From: Croceicoccus naphthovorans
GTDB lineage: Bacteria > Pseudomonadota > Alphaproteobacteria > Sphingomonadales > Sphingomonadaceae
DNA: 64,000 nt
Reading direction: 5' to 3'
Assembly: GCF_001028705.1 (NCBI RefSeq)
Contig: NZ_CP011770.1
Coordinates: 1,429,501-1,493,500 of the forward strand
This document shows, one piece after another, positions 18,190 to 27,402 of this stretch (the stretch's first letter is position 1; each line of letters opens with the position of its first letter). Under the pieces are notes generated by a model, which did no database searches, had not been told where the DNA came from, and saw only the letters and a list, made by a program, of their open reading frames with translations. A program made the translations under genes and the position numbers.

Positions 18190-19932
18190 ATGCATGAAGG
18201 CGGTGCCGGCGGTATGCTGTCAGAGGGGGTGATCCTCCTTGGCTTCGCGCTGGCCTTCGTGCTGCTTTTCCGCCGCCTCGGGCTGGGGGCGACGCTGGGT
18301 TATCTGGTCGCGGGCGCAGTCGTCGGGCCGCAGGTGCTGGGCCTTGTCGGCGGGGCAGAGGCCAAGATCAACATCGCCGAACTCGGCATTACGCTGCTGC
18401 TATTCATCGTCGGTCTGGAACTCGCGCCAAGCCGGTTGTGGCGGATGCGGCGCGAGATTTTCGGCTTGGGGCTAGCACAGGTCGCCCTGTGCGGTCTGGC
18501 GGTCAGTGCGGTGATCTATACCTTCACCGGCTTCAGCCTTGCCGCATCGCTGGCCATCGGGCTGCCTCTAGGCTTGTCCTCGACTGCCCAGGTCCTGCCG
18601 ATGCTGCAAAGTGCAGGACGCTTGCGAACTCCGTTTGGGGAGCGGGCCTTCGCGATCCTGCTTTTCCAGGACTTGTCGCTGATCCCGCTAATCACGATCA
18701 TCGCCGCGCTCAGCCGCAATCCGGAGGTGCAGGAAGGCCCGCCGGGTTGGCAGCTTGCGGTAATCTCTGTCGTCGCGATCGCGGGTCTGATCCTTGCGGG
18801 CCGCTTCCTGATCCGCCCGCTGTTCCGCCTGATCGGCGTATTGGGAGAGCGGGAGATGTTTGTCGTCGCCGCGCTGTTCACGATCGTTGCGGCGGCGGCC
18901 TTGATGCAGATGCTCGGCCTGTCGACCGCGCTCGGTGCATTCATCGCAGGGGTCATGCTGGCCAGTTCACCATATCGGCATGAGCTGGAGGCGGACGTTG
19001 AGCCGTTTCGCTCCATCCTGCTCGGCCTGTTCTTTCTGTCGATCGGAATGCTGCTAGACCTCAGCGCCATTGCCGAGCGGCCTGCCTTCGTCGCGCTGAT
19101 GGCGCTGGCGCTGATCGCGACCAAGACGGCGGTCATCTTCGCTATCGGCCTGCTGATCCGTATGGAATGGCGCAACGCGCTCGCCTTGGGCCTCTTGCTC
19201 AGTCAGGGCGGCGAATTCGGGTTTGTGTTGTTCGCACAGGCGCAGGACGGATTGCTGATTGCGCCAGAGGCGGCGAGCCTGTTCGGGGCGGTAGTCACGA
19301 TATCGATGGCGGCGACGCCGTTCCTTATGATGATTATGAAACGCTTTCGCGCCGCGCCGGATGCTGGCGCAGAGCGTGAAGGGCCGAGTGCTGACGGGGC
19401 CAGTGCTGTCGTCGTCGGCTATGGCCGTTTTGGCCAGACGGTGGCGCAGATGCTGGTCGCGGCGGGTATTCGCGTCACGATCATCGATAGCGATGTCGAG
19501 ATGATCGACGTGGCCAACAATTTTGGCGCGCGCGTCTATTTCGGCGATGGCACGCGCATAGACCTGTTGCGGCAGGCGGGGGCACACGATGCGCGCGCGG
19601 TGCTGTTCTGTATGGACGGGGAAGGGGCCGGACCCGACCTAATCTCTGCAGTGCGCGAACATTTCCCCGATACCGCGATCTTCGTCCGCGCCTTCGACCG
19701 GCGCGGCGTGATCCGGCTGGCCGGAACGCCGGCGGACTTCGTGGTGCGCGAAATGTTCGAAAGTGCGATCGCCATGGCGCGCAAGGCGCTGGAAAAGCTG
19801 GGCGAGAGCCTTGAGGCCATCGACGAGGCGGAGAGCGCCTATCGCGAGCGGGACTGCGACCGGATGGAGCAACAGATCAGCAGCGGCGACCTGCGAAGCG
19901 CGCGCGATCGCATCTTCGTGCAGGAAGATTGA
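18190..19932 (+). CDS. Kef-type monovalent cation:proton antiporter with RCK/TrkA-N domain
   Basis: A 580-residue CPA2-family protein. Residues 1-385 contain about twelve hydrophobic helices, including LGYLVAGAVVGPQVLGL and LLLFIVGLELAPSRLW, and the helix motif QGGEFGFVLFAQA. Residues ~400-520 form a TrkA-N Rossmann domain (AVVVGYGRFGQTVAQ ... VTIIDSD). The C-terminal 50 residues are a charged helix. It is expected to export K+ in exchange for protons under nucleotide or thiol control. The closest named relatives are KefB/KefC; I do not assign which. Confidence 0.88.
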   Translation: MHEGGAGGMLSEGVILLGFALAFVLLFRRLGLGATLGYLVAGAVVGPQVLGLVGGAEAKINIAELGITLLLFIVGLELAPSRLWRMRREIFGLGLAQVALCGLAVSAVIYTFTGFSLAASLAIGLPLGLSSTAQVLPMLQSAGRLRTPFGERAFAILLFQDLSLIPLITIIAALSRNPEVQEGPPGWQLAVISVVAIAGLILAGRFLIRPLFRLIGVLGEREMFVVAALFTIVAAAALMQMLGLSTALGAFIAGVMLASSPYRHELEADVEPFRSILLGLFFLSIGMLLDLSAIAERPAFVALMALALIATKTAVIFAIGLLIRMEWRNALALGLLLSQGGEFGFVLFAQAQDGLLIAPEAASLFGAVVTISMAATPFLMMIMKRFRAAPDAGAEREGPSADGASAVVVGYGRFGQTVAQMLVAAGIRVTIIDSDVEMIDVANNFGARVYFGDGTRIDLLRQAGAHDARAVLFCMDGEGAGPDLISAVREHFPDTAIFVRAFDRRGVIRLAGTPADFVVREMFESAIAMARKALEKLGESLEAIDEAESAYRERDCDRMEQQISSGDLRSARDRIFVQED

Positions 19933-19989
19933 GCGGTGGTTGAGCCCCGGCTGTTGCTTTTGGCCGAGGCTCGCGTCAAAGCCTGACGC

Positions 19990-20322
19990 ATGACCGACAA
20001 GACCCTGTCCACGCTGCACCGCTTGACCGCCACGATCGAGAGTCGCAAGGGCGGCAATCCGAACGAAAGCTATGTCGCAAAGCTGTTCGATCGCGGCCCC
20101 GACTATGCCGCGCGCAAGCTGGGTGAGGAGGCGGTTGAAACCGTCGTCGCCGCGCTGGCCGGTTCGGACGAGGAACTGGTGGGCGAAGCGGCGGACGTGA
20201 TCTTCCACCTTGCCGTCGTGCTGGCATCGCGCGACCTGACGCTTGCCGACGCGCTGGCCGAACTGGACCGGCGCGAAGGCGTGTCGGGCATCGTGGAGAA
20301 GGCATCGAGGACTCCGGAATGA
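19990..20322 (+). CDS. hisE: Phosphoribosyl-ATP diphosphatase
   Basis: A 110-residue all-helical MazG-like enzyme that hydrolyses PR-ATP to PR-AMP in histidine synthesis. Features are GGNPNESYVAKLFDRG, then KLGEEAVETVVAAL and EAADVIFHLAVVLA with the metal-binding Glu/Asp residues. Detached from the hisBHAF run by the peptidase and antiporter genes. The ATGA overlap with the next gene (HIT) indicates co-translation. Confidence 0.93.
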   Translation: MTDKTLSTLHRLTATIESRKGGNPNESYVAKLFDRGPDYAARKLGEEAVETVVAALAGSDEELVGEAADVIFHLAVVLASRDLTLADALAELDRREGVSGIVEKASRTPE

Positions 20323-20702
20323 GCCCCGTCGACCCCAAGGCACCCTACGACGATAACAACATCTTCGCGAAGATCCTGCGTGGCGAACTGCCCTGCACGA
20401 AGGTGTACGAGGACGAATGGGCCTTCGCCTTCGAAGACATTGCCCCCGTCGCGCCGATCCACGTGCTGGTCGTGCCGAAGGGCAAGTACGTCAGCTGGGA
20501 CGATTTTTCCGAACGCGCCCCGGCGGAAGAGATCGCCGGTTTTGTCCGCGCCGTGGGCAAGATCGCACGCGACATGGAACTCGTCGATGCGGGTTATCGC
20601 CTGATCAACAACATCGGTCCGCAAGGCGGGCAGATCGTGCCGCACCTGCATGTCCACCTGCTGGGTGGGCGGGTCATGGGCCCGATGTTGACGCCGGGCT
20701 GA
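20319..20702 (+). CDS. HIT-family (histidine triad) nucleotide hydrolase
   Basis: A 127-residue HINT-like protein. It begins with NIFAKILRGELPCTKVYED, then IAPVAPIHVLVVPKGKYVS, and ends with the triad IVPHLHVHLLGG. Bacterial members hydrolyse purine nucleoside phosphoramidates. Its start overlaps hisE, an arrangement also seen in other alphaproteobacteria. Confidence 0.93.
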   Translation: MSPVDPKAPYDDNNIFAKILRGELPCTKVYEDEWAFAFEDIAPVAPIHVLVVPKGKYVSWDDFSERAPAEEIAGFVRAVGKIARDMELVDAGYRLINNIGPQGGQIVPHLHVHLLGGRVMGPMLTPG

Positions 20703-20793
20703 GCCACATCATCGCCGGATTTCTGAATCGCCGATGAATCCGGCCTTCCACAGGCAAAAATAAGCCGCTTGTGCGACGAATCGAGGCGCGGCT

Positions 20794-21261
20794 ATGAAAC
20801 CGCCTGCCATGTCAGAGCCGCTTCCGACACCGATCACCGGATCGTTACGCGACGGCGTGCATTACTACCCCGTGCGCGTTTTCTATGAGGATACGGACCT
20901 GACCGGCGTCGTCTATCATGCCAACTATCTACGCTGGTTCGAACGGGCCCGTTCGGACCTGCTTGACGTGTTGGGCGTGGATCAGCGTGCCGCGATGGAG
21001 GCGGGCGAGGGGCATTACGCCATCTCCGACTTGTCGATCCGCTATGCCGCCCCAGCGCGGCTGAGCGATGCGGTGCTGGTCGAGACGCGGTCAAACCGTA
21101 TCGCCCGCTCATTCGTTGAGATGAACCAGCGCGCCACCCGCGATGGCGACCTGCTGGCAGAGATGGACATTCGCGTCGCATTCGTTTCCCCCGAAGGCCG
21201 CCCGCGTCGTCAGCCCGAAAGCTGGCTTGCCGCCTTCGACACTCTTTCCCCTTTGACCTGA
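20794..21261 (+). CDS. ybgC: YbgC-type acyl-CoA thioesterase
   Basis: A 155-residue hotdog-fold protein. The 4HBT motif YEDTDLTGVVYHANYLRWFERAR with the catalytic Asp is clear, and SDAVLVETRSNRI and EMDIRVAFVSPEGRPRR follow. It heads the tol-pal cluster as in many proteobacteria. An alternative start five codons in (20809) gives MSEPLPT. The tolQ start follows after 10 bases. Confidence 0.92.
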   Translation: MKPPAMSEPLPTPITGSLRDGVHYYPVRVFYEDTDLTGVVYHANYLRWFERARSDLLDVLGVDQRAAMEAGEGHYAISDLSIRYAAPARLSDAVLVETRSNRIARSFVEMNQRATRDGDLLAEMDIRVAFVSPEGRPRRQPESWLAAFDTLSPLT

Positions 21262-21271
21262 GGCCACGCCC

Positions 21272-22000
21272 TTGCTCGCCACGATCCTGCTTCCAGACCT
21301 GCTGTCCGTTGCCGTTCCGGCTGCCACCACCACCGCTGCGCCGACGCGGCTGGACCCGGTGCAACTCTTCCTCGATGCCGATATCGTCGTTCAGGCGGTG
21401 ATGGCGGGTCTGATCCTTGCCTCGATCTGGGTCTGGGCGATCATCGTCTCCTTTTCGATGAAAATGGGCAGCATCGACCGCCGCAACCGCGCGTTCGAGG
21501 AACGGTTCTGGCAGGCAGACGATATCGAACCGCTGGTGCGCAGCGATGCCGACCTGCCTTCGCGCCGCATCGCATCGGCGGGCATCGGTGAATGGAAAGC
21601 TTCGACCCGCGGCGGCGTGAAAGACCGTGACGGCCTGCGCCAGCGGCTGTCCAGCACATTGGATGCCGCCGTCACCAACGAGAGCGATACGCTGGCCGAG
21701 AAGCTCAACTTCCTCGCCACCGTAGGGTCGGTCGCGCCGTTTGTCGGCCTGTTCGGCACCGTGTGGGGCATCATGAACAGCTTTTTCCAGATCGGCGCGC
21801 AGGAGAACACCTCGCTGGCGGTCGTCGCGCCCGGCATTTCGGAGGCTCTGTTCGCTACCGCCATCGGGCTTTTCGCGGCCATTCCCGCGGTCATCGCCTA
21901 CAACCGCTTTTCGCACCGGGTGAATGCGTTCGAGACAAAGCTTTACCGCTTTTCCGACCGGTTCAACGCCTCGCTCAGCCGCGAACTGGAGGCGATGTAA
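21272..22000 (+). CDS. tolQ: TolQ, inner-membrane Tol-Pal motor subunit
   Basis: A 242-residue protein of the MotA/TolQ/ExbB family starting at TTG. It has one N-terminal helix (IVVQAVMAGLILASIWVWAIIVSFS), a long cytoplasmic loop, and two helices near the end (FLATVGSVAPFVGLFGTVWGIMNSF and GISEALFATAIGLFAAIPAVIAYN), which form the proton channel with TolR. The stop abuts the GTG start of tolR, so both are translated together. Confidence 0.94.
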   Translation: MLATILLPDLLSVAVPAATTTAAPTRLDPVQLFLDADIVVQAVMAGLILASIWVWAIIVSFSMKMGSIDRRNRAFEERFWQADDIEPLVRSDADLPSRRIASAGIGEWKASTRGGVKDRDGLRQRLSSTLDAAVTNESDTLAEKLNFLATVGSVAPFVGLFGTVWGIMNSFFQIGAQENTSLAVVAPGISEALFATAIGLFAAIPAVIAYNRFSHRVNAFETKLYRFSDRFNASLSRELEAM

Positions 22001-22453
22001 GTGGGCGCAAGGCTCGCATCGCCGGGCGGGGGACGCGGACGCCGGGGCAGGGGCGGTCGCGCCCCGATGGCCGAGATTAACGTGACGCCGATGGTCGACG
22101 TCATGCTGGTGCTGTTGATCATTTTCATGGTCGCCGCGCCGCTGTTGGTCGCAGGCGTTCCGGTCGATCTGCCAGACAGTCAGGCAGAGGCGCTGGACAA
22201 TCAGGACCGGCAAGTGACCGTCAGCCTCGACGAACAGGGCCTGATCTACATCGACGAAACGCGCGTCCCCGCCGGGGCTTTTGCAGAGCGTTTGGCCATG
22301 ATTTCGCCCAGCGGTCAGACCGCGCCGCCGGTGGTGCTACGCGCCGACCGTGCGCTCGATTACGGGCGGGTCGTGGCGGTGATGGGCGCGCTGAACAAGG
22401 CGGGTTTCCGACAGATTTCGTTGGTCACCCACGGTTCATCGGAAAGCCCATAG
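22001..22453 (+). CDS. tolR: TolR, Tol-Pal proton channel subunit
   Basis: A 150-residue ExbD/TolR protein from a GTG start directly after tolQ. Cytoplasmic Arg/Gly-rich leader, then MAEINVTPMVDVMLVLLIIFMVAAPLL with the proton-conducting Asp in the single membrane helix, then a periplasmic domain (RQVTVSLDEQGLIYIDETRVP). Works with TolQ and TolA to energise outer-membrane constriction. Confidence 0.94.
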   Translation: MGARLASPGGGRGRRGRGGRAPMAEINVTPMVDVMLVLLIIFMVAAPLLVAGVPVDLPDSQAEALDNQDRQVTVSLDEQGLIYIDETRVPAGAFAERLAMISPSGQTAPPVVLRADRALDYGRVVAVMGALNKAGFRQISLVTHGSSESP

Positions 22454-22463
22454 GCCTGAACGA

Positions 22464-23282
22464 ATGCGTCTAGCCACGCCCTTCTCTGAAATCGGCCATG
22501 CCGCCCGGTTCGGGCGCGACGACCGCTTGGGCCTTGCCGTCGCACTGGCCCTGCATGTCGTCTTGGTGCTGATCCTTGCCTTGTGGGACAAGGATGCGCC
22601 GAAGATGGACGTGCCAGACCGGATCGCGGTGACCGTGTCGGACGAGATCGCGCTGGAATCGATTTCGCCCAACCCGATGGCCAACCCCGCGCCATCGGTC
22701 GGGGCGGAGATCGGTGAAGCGCAGCAGGCATCGCAGGCCGTGCAATCCACCGTGGCCCCACGCGAAGTGGCGGAAACCCGCCCTGCGCTCGTCCCCGCTC
22801 CGTCGCAGACGCGCGCTCAGCCCGCAGCGCCCAGCAAACCGCAACCCGCTGACCGATCCGACCGTCGCCGTCCCGATGCGCCCTCGCAGGGCAGCCGGAT
22901 CGGCAACGACTTTCTGACCGGCACTGGCGGCAGAGGCAGCGATGCGGATCAGCCCGCAGCCCGCGCCGGGCCGTTGACGGCCGCCTCGCTGTCCAGCGCG
23001 ATCAGCCGCCAGCTGCGCCCGCATTGGAATGCGCCGCAGGGCGTGGATGCGGAAAAGCTCGTAACGATACTGTCGTGGCAGATGAACGCGGACGGTTCCT
23101 TGAAAGGGCGTCCGCAGGTCGTCAGCCAGGCGGGTATTACCGACAGCAACAGCGCACAGGCCGACCGCCATGCCGAACTCGCCATCCGCGCGGTTCAGTT
23201 GGCCGCACCGTTCGACCTGCCGCGCGAATACTATGACCAGTGGAAGAACGTGAGCTCGTTCCGCTTCGACCGGAGACTTTGA
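22464..23282 (+). CDS. tolA: TolA-like periplasm-spanning protein
   Basis: A 272-residue protein. A single N-terminal helix (LGLAVALALHVVLVLILALW) anchors it in the inner membrane. A Pro/Ala/Gln-rich extended region (~60-160) spans the periplasm. The C-terminal domain (LSSAISRQLRPHWNAPQG ... AIRAVQLAAPFDLPREYYDQWK) is the TolA/TonB-like fold that contacts Pal and TolB. Called by position and layout as well as by the C-terminal motif. Confidence 0.85.
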   Translation: MRLATPFSEIGHAARFGRDDRLGLAVALALHVVLVLILALWDKDAPKMDVPDRIAVTVSDEIALESISPNPMANPAPSVGAEIGEAQQASQAVQSTVAPREVAETRPALVPAPSQTRAQPAAPSKPQPADRSDRRRPDAPSQGSRIGNDFLTGTGGRGSDADQPAARAGPLTAASLSSAISRQLRPHWNAPQGVDAEKLVTILSWQMNADGSLKGRPQVVSQAGITDSNSAQADRHAELAIRAVQLAAPFDLPREYYDQWKNVSSFRFDRRL

Positions 23283-23284
23283 GG

Positions 23285-24637
23285 ATGACCAAGAGCACCA
23301 ACATCGCCGGCGTGATCAGCGCCGCCTTGCTTGCCTTCACCGCGCAGCCCGTGCTGGCGCAGGATGGCGGCCTGACCGGTTCGGTTTCGGACGAGAGCGA
23401 ATGGCAGGATCTTGGCATCGCGATCCCCGCGTTTCCCGCGCAGCAGGACGTGCCGACCGCCGCCGCGCCCAAGACCACCTCTGCACTGGGCGTTGAGCTG
23501 GCGCGCATCATCACCGCCGACCTGAAGAACAACGGCCTGTTCCGCCCCGTCGGCCCGGACGCATTGCCGCGCATTGCCTTTACCGAGGCGACCAACCCGC
23601 AGTTCGGACGCTGGACCCCGCTGGGCAGTGAGATGCTGGTGCACGGTTTCGTCCGCGCCGCGGCGGATGGGCAATTGACGGTCGGCTGCTACCTCTATGA
23701 CGTGCAATTGCAGAGCGAGCTGGTCCGTGAAGGCTATGTCGTCAGCCCCAGTGACTGGCGCCGCGCCGCGCACAAGTGCGCCGACCTCATCTACTCGCGC
23801 CTGTCGGGCGAAGACCCGTTCTTCGATTCCAAGATCGCCTACATCGCGGAAACCGGGCCGAAGGGTAACCGGCGCAAGCGTCTGGCCATCATGGACAGCG
23901 ACGGGGCGAACCACACATTCATCACGAGCGGATCGAGCACGGCGCTGACCCCGCGCTATTCGCCAGACTATTCAAAGATCGCCTACCTTTCGTACAACGA
24001 TGGCAACCCCCGCATCTATGTCTATGATATCAACAGCAAGTCGCAGACGCTGGTCGCACAGAGCAGCAACCCGACTTTCGCCCCGCGCTGGTCGCCCGAT
24101 GGCCGCTACATCCTCTATTCGATGGCCACGGCGGGCAATACCGACATCTATCGCGTGTCTAGCGCGGGTGGCGGCACGCCGGTCAAGCTGACCAACAGCC
24201 CCGGAATTGACATCGGCGGATCGTATTCGCCCGACGGCAAGCGCATCGTGTTCGAAAGCGACCGTTCGGGCAGCCAGCAAATCTATGTGATGGACGCCGA
24301 CGGCGGCAATCAAAAACGGATCAGCTTCTTCGGCGGCCGTGCCGCGACCCCGGAATGGAGTCCGCGCGGCGACCAGATCGCGTTCACCCACATCACCGGC
24401 AATTTCCGCATCGCCACGATGAGCCCCGGCGGCGGCAACGTCCGCCACCTGACCAACGCATGGCAGGACGAGGCCCCGACATGGAGCCCGAACGGCCGCA
24501 TCATCCAGTTCTTCCGCACCGAACGCGGATCGGGCCGCACCGGCCTGTGGCAGGTCGACCTGACCGGCCGTCATTTGCGTAAACTCGAAACGCCAGAGGA
24601 TGCTTCCGACCCTTCGTGGGGACCGGTTCGGCCTTAA
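23285..24637 (+). CDS. tolB: TolB, periplasmic Tol-Pal protein
   Basis: About 450 residues with a signal peptide (LLAFTAQPVLAQ), an N-terminal alpha/beta domain, and a six-bladed beta-propeller of WD40-like repeats, seen as recurrent SPDG-K/R-I-V/L-Y/F units such as RWSPDGRYILYSMATAG and SYSPDGKRIVFESDRSG. The ATG at 23285 follows the tolA stop by two bases; a longer reading from 23240 would overlap tolA. Confidence 0.94.
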   Translation: MTKSTNIAGVISAALLAFTAQPVLAQDGGLTGSVSDESEWQDLGIAIPAFPAQQDVPTAAAPKTTSALGVELARIITADLKNNGLFRPVGPDALPRIAFTEATNPQFGRWTPLGSEMLVHGFVRAAADGQLTVGCYLYDVQLQSELVREGYVVSPSDWRRAAHKCADLIYSRLSGEDPFFDSKIAYIAETGPKGNRRKRLAIMDSDGANHTFITSGSSTALTPRYSPDYSKIAYLSYNDGNPRIYVYDINSKSQTLVAQSSNPTFAPRWSPDGRYILYSMATAGNTDIYRVSSAGGGTPVKLTNSPGIDIGGSYSPDGKRIVFESDRSGSQQIYVMDADGGNQKRISFFGGRAATPEWSPRGDQIAFTHITGNFRIATMSPGGGNVRHLTNAWQDEAPTWSPNGRIIQFFRTERGSGRTGLWQVDLTGRHLRKLETPEDASDPSWGPVRP

Positions 24638-24750
24638 GCGCGTTAGGGTATCACACCCATCGCGTGAACGGGCCGGGTCGCACCGCCAAGCGCGTCAACA
24701 AGAACGGGATCCGGGATGTGCCCGGACCCACACCTGAAGGAGCATGCCCT

Positions 24751-25269
24751 ATGTCCATCCTGCGCACCCGTATGGTTGCCCCGATCGCGCTGATCGCCGC
24801 CGGTTCGCTCGCGCTTGGCGCGTGTAAGACGACGCCCGACGAACTTCCGCCCGAGCCCACCCCGACCCCGGTCGCAACTTCGACGTCGACGCCCGGTGGC
24901 CCCGTTCCGGGCAGCCAGGCTGACTTCATCGCCTCGGTCGCATCGGACACCGTCTATTTCGACACCGACCGCTTCAACATCGACAGCGCCGACATGGCCA
25001 CGTTGCAGAGCCAGGCTCAGTGGTTGATGCAGTATGCGAACAAGCGCATCACCATCGAAGGCCACTGCGACGAACGCGGCACCCGCGAATACAACCTCGC
25101 GCTGGGTGAAAAGCGTGCCAATGCGGCGAAGAACTACCTTGTCAGCCTCGGCATCGCGGCATCGCGTATCTCGACCGTCAGCTATGGCAAGGAACGTCCG
25201 GTTGCGATGGGTTCCGACGAATCGTCGTGGGCCCAGAATCGCCGTGCGGTTACCGTCACCATTCAGTAA
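24751..25269 (+). CDS. pal: Pal, peptidoglycan-associated lipoprotein
   Basis: A 172-residue outer-membrane lipoprotein. The signal ends in SLALGAC; a Pro-rich linker follows; then the OmpA-like domain with TVYFDTDRFNIDSADMATL and the peptidoglycan-binding block ITIEGHCDERGTREYNLALGEKRANA. The start at 24751 has a good AAGGAG site. Last gene of the tol-pal set here; no cpoB/ybgF follows. Confidence 0.95.
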   Translation: MSILRTRMVAPIALIAAGSLALGACKTTPDELPPEPTPTPVATSTSTPGGPVPGSQADFIASVASDTVYFDTDRFNIDSADMATLQSQAQWLMQYANKRITIEGHCDERGTREYNLALGEKRANAAKNYLVSLGIAASRISTVSYGKERPVAMGSDESSWAQNRRAVTVTIQ

Positions 25270-25331
25270 TCGCCACAATCCTGCCAGCGGAGGTTCCCCT
25301 TGGCCCGCGATCGGGCTAATTGCACTGCAAC

Positions 25332-25877
25332 ATGGCCCGATCGAAACGTTCCATAGACTGGGGATTCCCCCGCTGGCGCGGCTATGAAGCTGGTCGCGAG
25401 GCGCAGAGCGTGCGCCTTTGCGACCGGGTTGGCTGCGAAGAATCGGGCGACTGTCCGGCTCCAAAAAGCCCGAACAGCAACGAACGCTGGTATTTCTGCC
25501 AGACCCACGCCGCCGAGTATAACAAGGGTTGGGATTATTTCGCCGGGCTGTCGGCAGAGGAAGCCGCCGCTCGCGCCGCCGACGAACAGCGCGACAATGC
25601 CGGGTTCCGCGAAAGTGCGCACTATGGCTGGACCGGTTCCGGCGACGGGTCGCGCAGCCGGGACGAGATCAACGCACTCGATCTGCTCGATCTGGAATAC
25701 GATGTCGACTTTGCGACCATCAAGAAGGCGTGGCGCGCCAAGGCGAAGGAAGTGCACCCGGACGTAAAGCCGGGCGACGACGAAGCCGCCAAGGAATTCC
25801 ACAAACTGCAACTGGCTTACGAGGTCCTCCGTGCCGCAGAGGAACGCCGCCAGTGGGCAGGGCCTACCGCCCGCTAG
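25332..25877 (+). CDS. J-domain (DnaJ-like) protein
   Basis: About 181 residues. The C-terminal ~65 residues are a J domain (ALDLLDLEYDVDFATIKKAWRAKAKEVHPDVKPG) with the HPD signature that stimulates Hsp70 ATPase. The N-terminal part has four cysteines (LCDRVGCEESGDC ... WYFCQTH) that could bind zinc. Start taken at the ATG at 25332. It ends overlapping the convergent gene by four bases. Confidence 0.85.
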   Translation: MARSKRSIDWGFPRWRGYEAGREAQSVRLCDRVGCEESGDCPAPKSPNSNERWYFCQTHAAEYNKGWDYFAGLSAEEAAARAADEQRDNAGFRESAHYGWTGSGDGSRSRDEINALDLLDLEYDVDFATIKKAWRAKAKEVHPDVKPGDDEAAKEFHKLQLAYEVLRAAEERRQWAGPTAR

Positions 25878-26533
25878 CTTTCCGGCCAGACCGGGGGAGG
25901 CGGGCCAAGCTCGGCATCGTCCCATAAGCCCGCTATCACCAGCAACCGGTCGTAGAGCGGGTTGGGAAACGCTGGCACATCGGGCAGCGGCACGCCGGGG
26001 GCCTGCTCTCCCTTTATCGTCGCGCGTTCCAGTGCTTTTTTCGCAGCGCGCCGTGCCCGAATGCCATTTCCGCGATCGTGGTGGATGAAGGCCAGCGCAA
26101 CCTGCCCGGCAAAGGACATGTCGGAAATCGGCCAGCCCATCAGCTTCAGCGCTTCGTCATAGCGGTCACGATGCCGCCCGGTGGCGACCAGCGCGGCATA
26201 TTCCCACCGGGCCGGGCTCATCAGGCCTTTTACCTTGTCGCGCTCTGTCCGTGCCGCCAGCGCCAGATCGTCCAGCGTCGCGCTAACGTCGCCACGTTTT
26301 GCGCGGGCATTGGCGCGGGCGTTCAGGGCGCGGGCGGTCTCGAACTCGTCGTTGCAGGCCAGCGAGCGTTCGAAGAGCGCCTCTGCATCGTCCGGGTGTT
26401 CCGCCGCAATGCCATCGGCCTTGATCCACAAGTACGCCGCCTTCTGCCTGCGGGCGCGGGCAATCTTCTTCTCGAACAGTTCGCGCGTTTCGGCGCTCCA
26501 GTCCGGTCCGCGATACCAGTCCTCGCTACCCAA
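25874..26533 (-). CDS. Hypothetical helical-repeat (TPR-like) protein
   Basis: A 219-residue, Ala/Arg-rich all-helical protein. Segments such as AEALFERSLACNDEFETARALNARA and SFAGQVALAFIHHDRGNGIRARRAAKKAL match the spacing of tetratricopeptide-like repeats, though no canonical repeat is complete. Cytoplasmic, function unknown. Its start overlaps the 3' end of the alpha/beta hydrolase gene on the same strand by eight bases. Confidence 0.6.
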   Translation of the reverse strand: MGSEDWYRGPDWSAETRELFEKKIARARRQKAAYLWIKADGIAAEHPDDAEALFERSLACNDEFETARALNARANARAKRGDVSATLDDLALAARTERDKVKGLMSPARWEYAALVATGRHRDRYDEALKLMGWPISDMSFAGQVALAFIHHDRGNGIRARRAAKKALERATIKGEQAPGVPLPDVPAFPNPLYDRLLVIAGLWDDAELGPPPPVWPES

Positions 26534-27290
26534 ATGCGCCTCCGCCGATCCAGTCTTCTACTATCGCCGCAAACAGCGCGGGATTGGTTTCGGGCATAAA
26601 GTGATCGGCGCCCGCTACAATGTCCAGCGTGGCATTGGGCAGGTGCTGGGCCAGCGCCTTGCTGGGAATGCTGAACGCGGGGCGCGTATTCGCGCCCATC
26701 GCGACACAGCAGCGGGTCTTGATCGTGGCCAGCTTGTCCGGCCCGATCTCGGTCGGAGGCTCTCCACCGCCCATCAAAAGCGACAGCATCGGGGCGTTCG
26801 ACAGGTACATGGCCTGACGATCCTGCGCCAGCGTGGCGAAACTGCGCCCCACCAGCTGGCGCACCGCCGCTTCCGGCCCCTCCTTTTGCATCACCGCCCC
26901 GACGGCCCCGTACATGCTGTGCGCGTCCTTGCCATAGGTAGCGCGGTCGTCAGGGTCACTCACGTATTGGGCTAGGCCCGCTTCATAGAACAAGGCGGAG
27001 GCAAACCGGGCAGGCGCGTCGAGTAACGCCTGAAGCCCGACATGGACCGCATAGGACCAGCAGACGAGATGCACGTCGCCGCCCATGGCATCGGCCAGCG
27101 CGGCAACCTCCATCGCGTGGAGCCGTGGTCCGAAACGCGACCCGTCGTCGGGCCACTCGGCTTCTCCGAAATAGGAAAGCGTGATTGCTTCTGTCTGCCA
27201 TTCGGCAGGGAGGGCGGCGATGATCGGGGTCCAGACCCGCGCATCGGCGGCTGCGCCGTGCACGAACAGGATTTTTGGCGGATTGGCCAT
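26526..27290 (-). CDS. Alpha/beta hydrolase
   Basis: About 254 residues. The fold's opening PPKILFVHGAAADARVWTPII has the oxyanion-hole HG; the nucleophile elbow reads HLVCWSYAVHV (C-x-S-x-A in place of the usual G-x-S-x-G); the last His is in VAGADHFMPE. Substrate unknown. The start at 27290 gives MANPPK; an upstream start at 27338 adds a basic leader. Divergent from the peroxiredoxin gene. Confidence 0.82.
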   Translation of the reverse strand: MANPPKILFVHGAAADARVWTPIIAALPAEWQTEAITLSYFGEAEWPDDGSRFGPRLHAMEVAALADAMGGDVHLVCWSYAVHVGLQALLDAPARFASALFYEAGLAQYVSDPDDRATYGKDAHSMYGAVGAVMQKEGPEAAVRQLVGRSFATLAQDRQAMYLSNAPMLSLLMGGGEPPTEIGPDKLATIKTRCCVAMGANTRPAFSIPSKALAQHLPNATLDIVAGADHFMPETNPALFAAIVEDWIGGGAFG

Positions 27291-27402
27291 GTCGAATTCC
27301 TCTCGCCACCGGACTAACAAACTTGCGCCCTTGCGCAAGGATGGAACCGCGCCGCGATGCTCCCGTTAAGCAGGCAAATCGACTTACAGGAGACCCGACC
27401 CA